Positions 1 to 12,070 of a stretch of 64,000 bases of DNA are shown here, piece after piece; position 1 is the stretch's first letter; each line of letters begins with the position of its first letter. Below the pieces are notes generated by a model, which searched no databases, was not told the DNA's origin, and saw only the letters and a program-made list of their open reading frames with translations. The stretch comes from Enoplolaimus lenunculus (Eukaryota > Nematoda > Enoplea > Enoplida > Thoracostomopsidae). The position numbers and the translations under genes are program-made. The DNA is taken from contig JASANG010001857.1 in NCBI GenBank assembly GCA_030248215.1, positions 1-64,000 on the forward strand, given 5' to 3'.

Positions 1-887
1 ATCATAAGGAGTACCCGCCAAGGATGGGTGGCAAGGACTTTCGATCCAGGGTAATCTACCTTATAGGCTATACAAGAAGTGTGATTCAACGGAGAAAGTT
101 TAGTCGCCGAAAGAGTGTATATTTGATAGGGCTATACAAGAAGTGTGATTCAACGGAGAAAATTTTAACTAGCTGCTACCACGGTAAGTTTCCCATTTTT
201 CAATCTTTCATACTCTATATACCTGCTGCTTACACAGAAATCGCTTGCAATCCCTAGGTTAGGTAACTTGTCACAAAATGTTAAGACGTTGTCACACAGA
301 ATTTTAAGCTTGGACGAGACACGGCAAGTACTAAATATTCATGAGATTAAGGGTTAAAAAGAACCCGGCCTTAGGTTAATGTAAACCAAAAACTCGATTT
401 TACCGTGGCTTTGCCAACTTTTAATACGAAACTAATTAAGTATAATGCAACTTTTTCTGCATCCGATCGTGTCAAACTCAACTAAGTTGGACTGTTTTGC
501 CCAAATATATGATTAAATACTCGTAAGAACTTTATTATTAAGTTGACTCGTACAAAAAACACAGTATGGCTTTAGTCAAAAGTTACGGTGCGTAATGATA
601 ATTAATCGTGTTCAAATGCAAGCGAGATCTTGCATTTTGCTTCGAACAGCTATTGTTACACCGCACAATAATACATTTAAACGGACCAAGCCATGCCAAC
701 AGCCCAAAAATGACTTTAAATATACTTCATTTATAAAGATGAAGAAAATTCCGTTTTTGTGACGCGACAAGTGACTTGTGTCAAGAGATTGATCGAGGGA
801 TTTTTAAATTTCTGGAAAAGAATTTGGGGTCTTTCCAAAGAAAACTAGCATGAAGCAAAGAAGTTTGGAAGTAAAGCAGAGTAAAAT
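1..887. other. non-coding, one short direct duplication
   Basis: No gene seen. A stretch of about 32 bp beginning ggctatacaagaagtgtgat occurs twice, near 65 and near 138, about 74 bp apart. The short open frame across it is simply this duplication. The rest is AT-rich with no recognisable element. Confidence 0.5.
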
Positions 888-1050
888 TGGGTCTGTAGCC
901 AATGGTGGGCCAGCAGCTCCCCCCCGGAAAAATTTTGCCCCCCCCCCCTCTAGAAATTTTTCAACCGTGCTTGCAAGTCATTGAAAACGCTTGAATGCCC
1001 ATCCTGAAAATTTTTTAGCCCCCTAGCCAAGTGAGCTGGTTACGAGCCTG
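888..1050 (+). mobile_element. hAT-like MITE, family A (copy A1)
   Basis: 163-bp element flanked by an 8-bp direct repeat AGTAAAAT at 880-887 and 1051-1058. The left end reads TGGGTCTGTAGCCA and the right end read backwards CAGGCTCGTAACCAGC, so the ends are imperfect inverted repeats of the family consensus CAGGCCCGTAGCCAGC. The interior holds the family's alternating poly-C and AAAATTTT blocks (TTTTCAACC, TTGAAAACGC). An 8-bp TSD with CAGG termini fits hAT. It has no coding capacity. Copies A2 to A6 lie at 20491, 46389, 52232, 61487 and 61585. Confidence 0.75.
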
Positions 1051-2298
1051 AGTAAAATAGGTGGTTCGATATACACAAGGAAAAAATATTTTAAAAACCA
1101 CGTCTTGTTAAAGATGTACTCTGTGATTGTCATCGCCTGACATCTTTCATTTATAAACATTATACCCTATTCATGCATCCAGGTTTTTGCTACGGATTTA
1201 TACTATTATTTGAATTTGAGAATATAGCTTGAAACACTGGCAGCAGATGTGTGGTTCAGGTTATACTTGAGGCAGCTCGAAACACGTTTTGACTCTATTC
1301 ATATCGGGTAACATTTTGTACGCACGCGAATCCAGTGTCAAATTCAAAAATTTGAGTAGTCTGCTATTCTGTCGTGTCCTGCGAGTAGTATAATGTTTCC
1401 AAGTGCCTGTATACCTGAGGTAACATATTGAAATTGTTCTATCATATTATACTAGAACGTAAACTTTAAAATTCTAATATTTAAGGAAAATACACCGTCG
1501 GAAACCGAAACGCAGCAGTTAATTCAGAATTCGAAAAAATATCCTACTTCGTGTTCTCTTTCATTAGTGCGCAAAATTTACATCATCTTGCCTAATATAA
1601 TGTGATATTTGCTAGAATCTTGCAATATCGTATAATATTTGTGTAAATGTCCAGTAGTTGCAAGAACTAGCACGTTTTAATCGCTTATTTTGCGAAATAT
1701 TTTTACTTAGTCTTCTGAAAACTGCCGTTTATCTTAATTATCCTATTCATGCCGACATGCAGTGATAATAATATATTCAGATTCAATATTCACTGAAAAA
1801 TGAAGAGTACTTCGACTATGGCTGAATCAAAAGAGGCATACCCAAACCATGACTCGCAACAGGCACCAGAACCAGAACTTTGTATCAAGAGTTATAGCGC
1901 AAAAAATTGCGCGTGGCGTTTGGTTCGCTTCGCTCACGACCTCATTTACTATTATGTCTTGTGTGTGTGGCCCCACAAAAATTTTTGCATTCAGCCACTG
2001 ACGGCACGAGCGTTTTATGCTTGTAGGATTGGCGAAGGTGGCACTTTATGTGCTATTAACAAAGGCGTGAATAATACGGAATGTCAACTAAATGCTAGCA
2101 CTGCTTCAATGCTATGTTTTAAAAAACCAATCAGTTAAAACAATACATTGTTATAGCAGCTAAAGAGTAAATTAGTTAACCCGTTCAGTTAAATGGTCTC
2201 AACAGAGTACGTTGTTAAAACGAAGCTACTAAAAGCATTTTTAACTTAATTTAGATCTCACGTCGCAATTCAGCAGATTTTATTTTGGAAAATTTATG
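1051..2298. other. non-coding, nothing recognised
   Basis: AT-rich DNA. A 112-codon open frame at 1800-2138 has no family resemblance and crosses a GCTTCGCTC motif that recurs elsewhere in the window (14.4, 14.7, 18.8 and 51.1 kb), so I do not call it a gene. Confidence 0.4.
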
Positions 2299-2367
2299 GC
2301 TGCGTAGCTCAGTGGTTAGAAAAGTGTATTAATTCGAACGTCGTGGGTTCGAGCCGCATCTGCAGCA
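2299..2367 (+). pseudogene. degenerate tRNA-like sequence
   Basis: 69-nt tRNA-like block. Six of seven acceptor pairs form (GCTGCGT with CTGCAGC). There is an A-box-like GTAGCTCAGTGG, a B-box-like GGGTTCGAGCC and a trailing A. The D stem cannot close (TTAGAAAAG instead of AGAGC) and no anticodon stem pairs around TATTAATT. It therefore looks like a decayed tRNA or a tRNA-derived SINE head rather than a working gene. No anticodon can be assigned. Confidence 0.45.
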
Positions 2368-3792
2368 AAATTTTAGTGAAGGGCTCTATATGGTACTGCT
2401 TAACTTAGAATTATATAACAAGACAACAAGTGAGTTAAAATGTATTACCGTAATTCAAAAAACATTGATTAGAGATTGATTAAACAAATATTTGACAAAA
2501 ATTCCATGGTACAAAGTAAACCTGAACTTCCAGGCGTGCTATTTTTTAAATTTTTTAGTTTCCGAAATTCCATTTTTTTACATGCGAATTCGATACAAAA
2601 CTGAAGCAGAAATTTTATCGAAAACATATGATTTCCGGTAATTTTAACTTAAATACCAACAAACACACAAGTCAGTGACACAAAGAAAACATTGCTAAAA
2701 CGATTAATGCAGCACAAAAATACACGCAAGTTGCCTGATGCCAAAATTGCATGTTGTCATTTTTGGTGTAAGTTTTTGATCAGAAACTAGAAGGCTCTAA
2801 CATTTTTAAACAAAAGGTTGTGGCTTAAGTCGTGTTCTACAATTCAAGAAAAGCTGGCCAAGTTAAGTAGAAAAATTTTCAAATAAATGCTGTACAATGA
2901 AACTTGTACTTATTCAAGTTGACTATGAGGCAGAAATTCAGAAAAACCAATTTTAACAAAAAAAATACAACAAAACAGTGTGCGCCTCTAACATGAATCT
3001 ACGATAACTTGGTCGACCGATACCGTCCTAATTTGAAACCTAATCCCGTGTTCCACAAATTATTGAGCGGAAATGATTTCGGATGACAAGTTTTTCTACA
3101 TCTCAAAATAAAAACTGCGAGAGTATTTGCCTCAAATCCCAAAAAATTCACTGTCGCCAGTACACTGCGCAAAGATTTATAACGTGAAGAAGTACATTAA
3201 AGTTAGGCCTATTATTAAGAAATGTTGAATTACTAGTTTACTGCGTTATAAAATCTATTTCATACCGCAAATTCCGACATACCTATACTATAGTCTGAAA
3301 AGATTAAAAGTGCAAACGAAGAAAACACAACTATATTTCTACTTCCATTGCGCACTTTCAGTATTTGCAGTCCGAAAGTGTACCAACTCATGTCGTATTT
3401 GCAAATTGCAAAAGCAAAAACCAGCCATAAAATTGCAGTAGTGTTGACAAATATAAAAAATTACAATTGTCCAAAAATTTCAGTACATTTGATTTCATTC
3501 TTATATTTTCAAACTAAAATTACTCATATTGGACAACGATGAAACATTATATCTTAGCCGATTTCAGCTGCTCAGGAAATATCTTTCTAAAATAAATATA
3601 TAACATTTGCATCATAAAATGTTACTGATACTTTTCAAACAAAACGGTTACTTTTGCAATAAAAAATGCGATGATATTACATGGTAATGACTTAGCTAGT
3701 GGATTTTATTTAAATTTAAGTCAAGTTACTCAAAAATAAGTCATGGTTGTGGTAAGGGGAAGTACAACACAATTCTGAGGCCATATCTGATG
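2368..3792. other. non-coding, nothing recognised
   Basis: AT-rich sequence without convincing coding, repeat or RNA signal on either strand. Confidence 0.4.
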
Positions 3793-4035
3793 TTAAAGGA
3801 TTTCGCCGACCCAAAAAACATTCACAGAGTAACTTTACACGAGTTGATTTTAGTATCAAAGGACAAAACAATAGCACTTAAAAGCAACAATTCTTTTCAG
3901 CCCGAATTTTTTAATTTAAAGGATTTCGCCGACCAAAAAAACATTCACAGAGTAACTTTACACGAGCTGATTTAGTATCAAAGAACAAAACAATAGCAGT
4001 CAAAAGCAACAATTCTTTTCATCCGGAATATATAA
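3793..4035 (+). repeat. tandem duplication, about 123 bp unit
   Basis: A unit beginning TTAAAGGATTTCGCCGACC starts at 3793 and again at 3916. The copies agree through TTCACAGAGTAACTTTACAC and AACAATAGCA, with scattered substitutions. The short open frame across both copies follows from the repeat. No transposon ends were seen. Confidence 0.8.
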
Positions 4036-5301
4036 ATTTAAATACCCGTTCAAATACTTTTTTCGTCGCAATGACAAAATCAGCAGAGCACAACTTTACC
4101 AGAAGTTGCAAATTATGCCTGCAGCTTAAGGGATTAAAGGTTGCTGTATCAATTATTTTGTGACAAACAGTTTGAAAGCAAAAATTTACAGAAATCTTAA
4201 AATAATTAAATAATTGTTAAATTCAAGCAGGTGCAGCTTAAGACTTTAAATTTCAAGCATAATCGCACCATCGATATTTTATTTCTCAAAAAATGTTTCG
4301 GCATATTTCAGAACAGGTGTCGGCATGCAACAAATAACTTTTCGCCGATGTAGAAATAAAATTAAAAAAGTATCCTTAAAAACAATTTAAATATTACGAA
4401 ACAAAGAAATCGATTCAAGAATAAAAACGCGATTTTAAACACTTCGCGTTTCACCTAGCATCTTTCAAAAGGCTTTCCTGTATGGAAGAAACTCGATTTA
4501 ATCGCTAGTGTAGAAAAACGCTATTAAAGTAAAACGCTGTTTAGCATTTGTCAACCACTATCTTAAAACTTCAATACAGATGGTTTTTCAAGCGCTAACA
4601 GCGTTTTTAGGGTATAAAAACTCTTAAAGCACCTGTGATAACAAATATCGTTTGGCGGAATAATTCCACAGCATGCAAATTATTCGCTAATTTATGAAAC
4701 GGCGTAAAAAAAATTTTTTTACCAAAATCTTTGTCATCCCAACGTTAAATATATTTTAATACTAGAGGCCGTATCTTCAAATGTGTGTAGCACCTATTAC
4801 CAGTTGTGATAGGTCTTGTAAGTTTCGAACTAGGGAACGGTGAGATTTTAAATATAGCACATTTATTTCATTAGGTTTACTCTACTATTGTGCGAATTTT
4901 GACATGTGCAAGTGCAGCAGTTCGTTAGTTTGAAAACTTATTACTAACTAAAGATAGTTGCTGTACACATTTGAAAATATAGGCCTAGGTGTTAAATCCT
5001 ACAACACAATATCAAAAAAATAAATTTTACGTTATAGAAATACTGAACTGTTGCAGAAAATTATAATACGTTCATTACTTTTGCGGGATTTGGATACTTT
5101 TAATAATTGTCTTGCAGTAACGCAGCAACCAATCGCAGAGCCGCCGCCGCTGCGGTACAAAAGGTTCCCTTCTAAATCAGACTGTTAAGGTCACGTTAAT
5201 CACGTCAAAAGTTGTTAAAATGGGTCGTAAATGAAACTTTCTGTAACATAACAGTGCGTGCTATAGTTTAACTTTTTCCCATGGATGATCCCGTCACTCA
5301 C
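4036..5301. other. non-coding, downstream side of the 5.3-kb exon
   Basis: This stretch must be intron for the exon ending at 5302. I searched the minus strand for a phase-1 acceptor followed by an open frame and found none that is convincing, so later exons probably lie beyond the left edge. Confidence 0.35.
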
Positions 5302-5746
5302 CTCCAATAATCTTGATATTGATCGCTTCCGCCTTTTGTGAGTTGTCTGCTTTTGGCGAAGATAACTGACCGCTGATCGTTTCAATAATGTCTTTACCGG
5401 TTCTGGAATCTGGAGATCCAAAACCTCCGGTTCGTTTAGGAGAGGTTTGCCCCGGTGTACCCATGCGCGTCGGACTTTGAAGCGGTCCAAGTTTTGTTGG
5501 CCGGCCAGAAGGCTGTTGCTCGGCCAGTCTAGACGAAAACTCCTGCTCTACTCCGACTGGATGGAATGCTCCTTGTTGTGTTTCTTCAGGTGGAGGAATA
5601 ATGGTTGCTGGACCCACAGTGGGAAAACCACTTTCAACTGGTTTAGGCTCCATTGGATCAAAACACGCGTGCAGAACTCTTTCAAGCCGAGTTTCTCGTT
5701 GTTTACGGTTTGTTGACGAAAACTTTGGCAGTTTGGGCTTTAACAT
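5302..5746 (-). CDS. first coding exon of an unrecognised Pro/Ser-rich protein
   Basis: The ATG at 5746 (MLKPKLPKF) opens 148 codons that end at a strong donor GGAG|GTGAGT in phase 1. An in-frame TGA lies four codons before the ATG with no AG acceptor between, so this is an initial coding exon and not an internal one. The start is basic (RKQRETRLERVLHACFDP). Then comes a proline-rich part (GPATIIPPPEETQQG) and a Ser/Pro/Gly-rich part (SPTRMGTPGQTSPKRTGG) with SP and TP sites of the kind proline-directed kinases use. The segment looks disordered. It is clearly richer in G+C than its flanks, which supports real coding. I do not recognise the family. Later exons were not found and probably lie left of the window. 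Confidence 0.6.
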
Positions 5747-6239
5747 CAGTTGAATTCATCAATTATGGTCCTTGGTTAAGCTATTACGGTTGGAATAAAT
5801 TAATTTACTGAAAATCAACGTTACATATTGCACATATTTGAATGAAAAAAGAATTTGAGAGGATTGTTGTTCAACTCGTTCAAGGGCGCAACTTTTGTAA
5901 AAAACACAAAAATTTTGCTACTCAATCCGCCGAAAAATCTACCACCGGAGGCCGACTTACTGTTGAACCCTGACCATTAAGGTTCAGATATATTTAGTTT
6001 GATTATCATTGCTTTTTGCAACTCTAGTGAATGTATTTCATCGTCATAGTCTCAAGAAACAGCGCATATCACTAACGCATCATGTAACCTCGCGGGAAAT
6101 TTAAACTAAAAGGTTTTGGTTCACTGAATTTGGTATGCTATAAACGATGACATTTTGAGCACCTTAAAGCTATTAGTGTAACACACCATGTATATATTCA
6201 AACATGTATTCACATGCGTCGACCTGTTTTATAAAAGCG
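5747..6239. other. upstream of the 5.3-kb exon
   Basis: Probable 5' flank or 5' UTR of the minus-strand gene that starts at 5746. No TATA box or other promoter element could be fixed with confidence. Confidence 0.3.
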
Positions 6240-6331
6240 CAGCCAAGCCAGCTTCGGCTCCGGCAAGATTTGTTGACCTCTGGCTCTGGCTACGGTATTT
6301 TTCGCCTCTGGTTGCACCCTGGGAGGTATAG
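6240..6331. mobile_element. partial hAT-like MITE, family H (copy H3)
   Basis: The right half of family H: a gcttcggctccgg body and the terminal sequence GCCTCTGGTTGCACCCTG, which is the inverse of the family end CAGGGTGCAACC. The left end is not recognisable, so this copy is truncated or badly decayed. Fuller copies are at 49011 and 63105. Confidence 0.5.
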
Positions 6332-6754
6332 CCTGTAAAAATATTTTTGTTTCTACAAAAATTTTGTTACTATTCCTCATATATATGCCTTCTATATATC
6401 CCCGTTATTTTAGACCGAATCGTCGAACACAACAAAAAAGTCATCAAACAGTTGTAACGCTACAGAGCAAATACGCATTTAGCTTGTATGTCATCCGTTT
6501 TAGGAAAGCACTGTATACCATCCTTCTTAGGAAAACACAAATTCAATTTTAACAGCGTAACAAAAAAACCAAATACCCAAAAAGTTACCTAAATTTCTTT
6601 AAATTAATCCTGGTTTCGTTTTTGTGATAAATTAACTAGTTTTTGGTTTAAAATTAGCCTAAATGAAACGCAAATGTGTGCCAAATCTCGTCTCAATTCT
6701 ATAGAAACAGTGGTCGTAGCCATGAATTTCATTCCAGCAGCGTGTCTTTGTGTA

Positions 6755-7192
6755 CTGTAGTGACCCAAATAAGAGGGAGGACTGATATTTATAAGGCCTC
6801 TCCAGACGGTACCCCCTTTATTTGATTACGGACTGTTATTTTTTTTAACCCACGCTCCGCCGCGTTTCGCTACTGATATATCCGGTACTGCAATTATCTG
6901 TTAAATTAAACGTTTATTTGTCTTGTGTCAATAGCTTGAGCGATAATACAAGGTTATACTTAGGAATGTACTTTCAAAATTTAAGAACGCTTTAAAGTTT
7001 CGAACTCAAATTATTTGGTCCTGGAGTCATATGTGCTACAATTAGGAATAATTTACATTTATGGACTCTAATTAGGGTTTAGGGACCTTATCCGCTTACG
7101 GACTTTTATTAGGAATATATATGGGCTCCTATTGATTCGCACGCAAAATGGGGACCCCTCTTATTACCCCCCTCATTTTCTGGTCAATACAG
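6755..7192 (+). mobile_element. TA-target MITE, family G (copy G1)
   Basis: 438-bp non-coding element. Its ends are CTGTAGTGACC and GGTCAATACAG in inverted orientation, each flanked by TA (753-754 and 7193-7194), which suggests a Tc1/mariner-type target. Copy G2 at 26.2-26.9 kb lies in the opposite orientation and can be aligned along the whole length. G1 is uninterrupted where G2 carries a piggyBac-like insertion. A fragment G3 lies near 21.74-21.89 kb. Confidence 0.75.
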
Positions 7193-7862
7193 TACTTAGA
7201 AAGCTTTTTGAATAGCGTGTGAAAAGTGCGAAATAATTTTATTTACTCTACAATTATCCAGGATACACTAAAGCCTGTCAAGGTCGATTTTTTCGCGTCG
7301 CTCTAAAAATTTTGGTCGGATATAGATTAATCTTACCCCCCTTGCATACGCCTTTGGTGACGTATCTGGACGTTTCTAAACTTTTTCCTCGTAAACTTTT
7401 GACATGATTCCTCACGTGCAAACTTATTACGCTGTCAAAACGAAACGTAGAGTTCTACAGCGCACGTTTAATTTCAACTTGAAATACCTACGACCAATCA
7501 TAAACACGTTCTTATAGTTAACTGAGATCAACGTCGGTCATTAGCATCCGGTTTCCGTATCGGAACACTCGAGAGGCGTTCAAATGTGTAACAAAAAAAC
7601 CACTAATTTTGCCATAGGTCCTAACTTTACTTAGGTTCAGGTTCACACTAGAAAATAGCTTACGTTCAAAATAGCTTTTTAACGATTATTCATCGTGGTC
7701 TAAACGTGCGGTTAAACCTTGCAGTGAATGTGAGTAATTAAGTTTTAAAAACGAACTATAAAATAGCTGTTTCTTCTTGATTATGACGGCTGGTGCAACG
7801 ATATCGAAGATTATTTAATATATCAAATATCCTACACTTACCACACAGCATTACCGAGTATA

Positions 7863-8003
7863 CGACAATTCGTCGTCCGGACAAGTTATCGCCAGATAGC
7901 TGACTAAGCCTACGCCTAATGATGGGTAACAGTTTGTAAAATGAACCATATTTCAAACTTTAAAATACAAGTTGTCGGTGGACGAGTTGGGCGACAAATT
8001 GTC
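7863..8003. mobile_element. MITE, family F (copy F1)
   Basis: About 140 bp with inverted ends GACAATTCGTCGTCC and GGGCGACAAATTGTCA. Its interior includes the inverse-paired CCGGACAAGTT and AAGTTGTCGG. The family recurs at 35.58, 47.01 and 51.18 kb. Target-site duplication unclear. Confidence 0.65.
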
Positions 8004-8037
8004 ACAGCACCGAATTCTGTGTTAGAAAATTAAGGTA

Positions 8038-8330
8038 ACAGCAAACTTGATCACCAGGTCGTTTACGGGGTAACAGGAAACTTGATCACCAGGTCGTTGG
8101 CGGGCTAAGTGAACCCAATGTTCAGTGCATATGTTTTTGCCTGATATAAACCTCAATAGTTAGTACTTAAATATATTCCATTTGTTTTAAATTTTAGCTA
8201 ATTAGTTTCTCAGTTACACAGCATAAATATTTGAGAATAACATTGCTAGATTTAGAGACTCGGTATGACACTCCTAAGCATACTTAAGAATAACATTGTT
8301 AGATTTAGACTCAGTATGACGCTTCTAACC
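8038..8330. repeat. two short tandem duplications
   Basis: Near 8036-8100 a unit of about 36 bp, GGTAACAG-AAACTTGATCACCAGGTCGTT, occurs twice. Near 8233-8325 a unit of about 55 bp, AGAATAACATTGCTAGATTTA, occurs twice with substitutions. Neither shows transposon ends. Confidence 0.6.
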
Positions 8331-9225
8331 GACGTTACGTTTCACAGTAAACCATCTTATAGGTAATAATGTTGGTTGCTTTAAATTCATAGCTAGTACT
8401 GTCAGTTACGAATATGCTTTTGTTATATTCCTAGCTCTGGTATCAATATTTACCAATTAATAATTTGAGCAGACAAAATATTTTTGAATACAACACTTAA
8501 ACCATTGTGTGTTTTTGTTAAGAATCGAAACCTGAGCACTTTACAATCTCGAGACAAAATTGTTTTTCCACGCTAAACCTAAACTTGCGTTCTTAAACCG
8601 GATACCATTAATATGTTATTAAAATTTAATGAATGTAACAATATACTTTCTAATTTCAACCAACCAATTCGGAATCTGTTGTTGGAAAACAAAACATTAA
8701 CCCAATAGGAGCTAACCGGTTACTCTAAATCCTGCAGAATAGTCTTTTTCTCGTGTTTAAACAATTTTGAGAGGATATATTTATTCTATCCTTCACCTAA
8801 AACCGTCCTATCTATTTGTATAGTTGAACGAAAGTATTGCATGCTTTACCTAGAGTTGAATGAACCGAAACCTTGAGTTTCTGAAAATCAACCTGCTTGT
8901 GGATCTAAGTTCATTCGGATAGTTCGAGCTCTGATGTTTATACCAATAAAATGTCATTCAATAACTGGAGCTAGTGAGCAGACACGAAAACCAAAACACA
9001 CAATTGACGTCGGGGTTCAACCGAAACTTAAAACGATCGGAGCTGGTGGTAGACGTTGTCAATAAACAAACTTTTAAATCCACATTTTTTATTATTTTCA
9101 AATCCGTAGTTGTCCAAATGTTCTAAGTAAGATAATAGGTAAAATTGAGAGGACATGTGTCTATGTTGCTTAATATATGCATATATATTCTCGAAAGACT
9201 TAAACATAAATTATAGCTGAAATAA
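8331..9225. other. non-coding, nothing recognised
   Basis: AT-rich DNA with no supported feature. Confidence 0.35.
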
Positions 9226-9229
9226 ACTT

Positions 9230-9305
9230 GAGTATTAGTTTAAGTAAAACTTAAATGGCTGGACGAACTAACTAAACTTGAATTTTAAGTTTTACTTAAA
9301 CTAAT
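9230..9305. repeat. short near-perfect inverted repeat
   Basis: TATTAGTTTAAGTAAAACTT and its reverse complement AAGTTTTACTTAAACTAATA flank a loop of about 28 bp. The next 200 bp carries more degenerate GTTTAAGT motifs (9330-9500). It may be a hairpin MITE or a decayed repeat of that motif. Confidence 0.6.
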
Positions 9306-9825
9306 ATGTTTTCAAGTTTAACACGAGTTTAAGTAAAGTTATTTTAGTTTAAGTAACAAGTGCAACCTAGAAGTTATATGTTTCTAAGAGTGCATTAAGT
9401 TTAGTTTAAGCTGAAAATATGTAAGGTTTTAGATGAGTTTAAGCGTAAAAACCTACTGCTGGATTACCTTAAGCTTAAATCAAGTTAGTTTAAGCTTTTA
9501 AAGAGTATATATTTATATATAGAAACATTAACAACCACCATTAAAATGAGTTTGGTGACAATTTTTTAAATTTACACGTGTTACAGCAGAAATCATATGT
9601 TCGAACTGTGTGCAGTGTCACAGCATAACAGGCTGTTCGGGCGTTAAAAATGATCCATCTTGGTTGGTTGTTTCATTGATTAATGATAAAACATTATGCT
9701 TCATTTTTTGATTTGTGCAAAATTTTGTAGAATTGAAGCGTAAAAAGCTGTTGTCGCAACCTGTTCGTCGAAAATTTACATCGATAAACTTGACATATTT
9801 TTAACATATGTTCAAAAAATAGATC

Positions 9826-10012
9826 ACTCTGCAGGCTGGAAATTATGCAAAAATAGCTCATCTTGTAAGCAGGCCTTTATAATTGTAACTTTTATAGAAA
9901 TGACAGAGCAGCGACTGCGGAGAAACCGGCAGCGTTCTGTAGATATTTTATAGTCGTTTCTGAGATAGTCAAATTGACTCACCATTTTTGCAGTATTGCA
10001 GTGTACATCGTT
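9826..10012. mobile_element. partial MITE, family C (copy C3)
   Basis: The right end matches family C: GTCAAATTGACTCACCATTTTTGCAGT, split here only by a short extra repeat before GCAGTGTA. The left end is uncertain (CACTCTGCAGG near 9826). No coding. Confidence 0.4.
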
Positions 10013-10216
10013 CGGGCAAAATTTAAAAACAACACTGTGGTTGATATTCAAATATCATGAAGGTGGACATATTATATAAGTTAGTAGGAAAATTTTTTTT
10101 GGTAAAATAATAAATGAGAAAAAGCGTAATATATAGCGCTCTGCAAGTCAATTCCGGCTTATTTTAGCTCAAAATCGAAACTGCAATTACAACTTGTTTT
10201 CGTCGAATGAGATATA

Positions 10217-10453
10217 CACTGTAAATTCCAATGAGTTGATTAGACAATCAACTCCAGTAGACGAATTACAATCATTTCTGGTAAATTATTATCAGTAAAC
10301 ATTAACTCACTCCAACCTGATTTATTTCCGAGGCAGTTGATTAATTAACTCGGAATGAGTTCAATCAATACAAAGTCTGAGTGCTGAAAGCAGTAACTCA
10401 GACAGCGATTAAACTACTTCAGAATTAAAATCAATTCACTGTAATATACTGTG
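10217..10453. mobile_element. TA-target MITE, family D (copy D1)
   Basis: 237 bp between TA dinucleotides at 215-216 and 454-455 of the 10-kb block. The ends are CACTGTAAATTCC and, inverted, CACAGTATATTACAG. The body is rich in GAGTT and AACTC words, so it can fold extensively. Copy D2 near 20.67-20.89 kb shares ACTCAGAATTAAAATCA before its end. Confidence 0.6.
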
Positions 10454-11860
10454 TAGTGCGTATGTTTCGACATATCCTTACATATTGAAAAGCAGGACTG
10501 CGAGTTCTTTGAATGTTTGCACGTCGACACTACAAGACTTTTGAAAAACCAACAAAACAATAAATATTCTCTGGGTCAGCAAGCCTATGATTAAAGCATA
10601 CGACGTACCAGCGATAACATTATGAACAAAAAGGAGTATGCTGGTAGCTTGTCCATTGAATAAACAAAACGATAACACCCAATGGTAATTTCAAAGTTTT
10701 GGCTTAACTGCAAACCAATCGCTGAAAATTAGACCCAAAAACAGGCCGGACAAGCGAGCAACCTAAGCCAAACGTAGCCTCCTAACCCTAAACCGAAGCA
10801 TAGCCTCCTGTTGTAAGGGCACAGTCCTCTCCCCCCCCTCCCCCCCGCCCGGCCCCCTACAATGCACATGGTTTGAAAATTGTATTGCGCTACATTTTTG
10901 TACATTTTTTGACACTTGCAATAAAGAAGAATCTTCGATGTGTTCGATCATTGCCCAACACTAAACTTCCGGACGCTTTAATGGCAACCGAAAGTTACCT
11001 AAATCACTTTGATTTGACCGAATGAATAGCATAACCAAGTCATTGACGGCGTTTTCAAATATTCAAAAACCAACCGACGTTTGCCCTAAAATGGCTCAGA
11101 TTTTAAAAATTGCTACCGATGTGTCGTTCTCATTACCCCACTTGATTTCACGGCCAAATTTAAATTTTGATAAAAATCTATTTTTTGAGGTGTCTTATAC
11201 TCAGGTAAGCAGAATAAAGTGTTCACAGGCACGGCCGAGTCCAAATAGCTCCAGTTCTGCTATGAACCTGCTTATATGTTATAGTAGCTTATCGTTGCTG
11301 GGTACAACCCACTCGCTCATTGATCAACCCCTAAAAATACAGGGGGAGGTAATTTAATCGAATTATCGCGCATTTAATTCACCTGTGTTCACAGGTGTGC
11401 TCGTAAAACCACAAAAGTTATTTTTACTCGATTGTGAAAGTGGCTAAAAATCAGCTGCAAAAGCAGCCGGCGCAGATAAATGCGAGTTTTTTTCGCGGAA
11501 AAAAACATTTTTTCCGAAACAATTGCTGGGTTTGGCTGTATGCTGCTGTGGGAATTTTTTGAAAATCGTTAAAGATCAAACTTTAATCAGCGGCAATTAG
11601 ACGGTTATAAATTGCGGTGCGGTTTCAGAAAAAGTTTTTATGCATCTTCCACAATAACTTATGTAAAATATGCGACAATTGTAGCATTGTTGTCAGTAAC
11701 TGACAGGAGCAGGTTGGCAAATTGACAGTTACATGAACGAAGAATTACTAAGTTTCGATTTCTTAAGATTCAACAGAGGTTCATTGTGTAGTAGTTCTAG
11801 GTGCTTCTATATATACGATTGAACATATTATATTTTTCCCAAATTATAGTCCCTATATCT
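10454..11860. other. non-coding; short poly-C tract
   Basis: Contains a C-rich run (CTCTCCCCCCCTCCCCCC near 10828) beside short repeats of TAGCCTCCT. An open frame at 11022-11357 has no family resemblance. No gene is supported. Confidence 0.35.
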
Positions 11861-11862
11861 TA

Positions 11863-12070
11863 CACTGCAAAAAATGGTGAGTCAAATTGACTCTCTCCGA
11901 AATAGGCTCTACGGGACTACATAAAATGAGTCAAATTCGGCTCCGCCAGAGTGAAATTTGACTTACTGAGTCGCATGTTTGACTCTGGCGGAGTAGAATT
12001 TGACTCAGTTTGCGTATCCCGTAGAGCCTATTTCGGAGAGAGTCAATTTGACTCACCATTTTTTGCAGTG
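11863..12070. mobile_element. TA-target hairpin MITE, family C (copy C1)
   Basis: 208-bp element, almost a perfect palindrome, with TA on both sides (861-862, 12071-12072). Each arm starts CACTGCAAAAAATGGTGAGT and runs through AAATAGGCTCTACGGGA. A second nested pair (CTCCGCCAGAG with CTCTGGCGGAG) lies at the centre. The long, well-kept arms suggest a fairly recent insertion. It is very like C2 at 59516. Confidence 0.85.
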
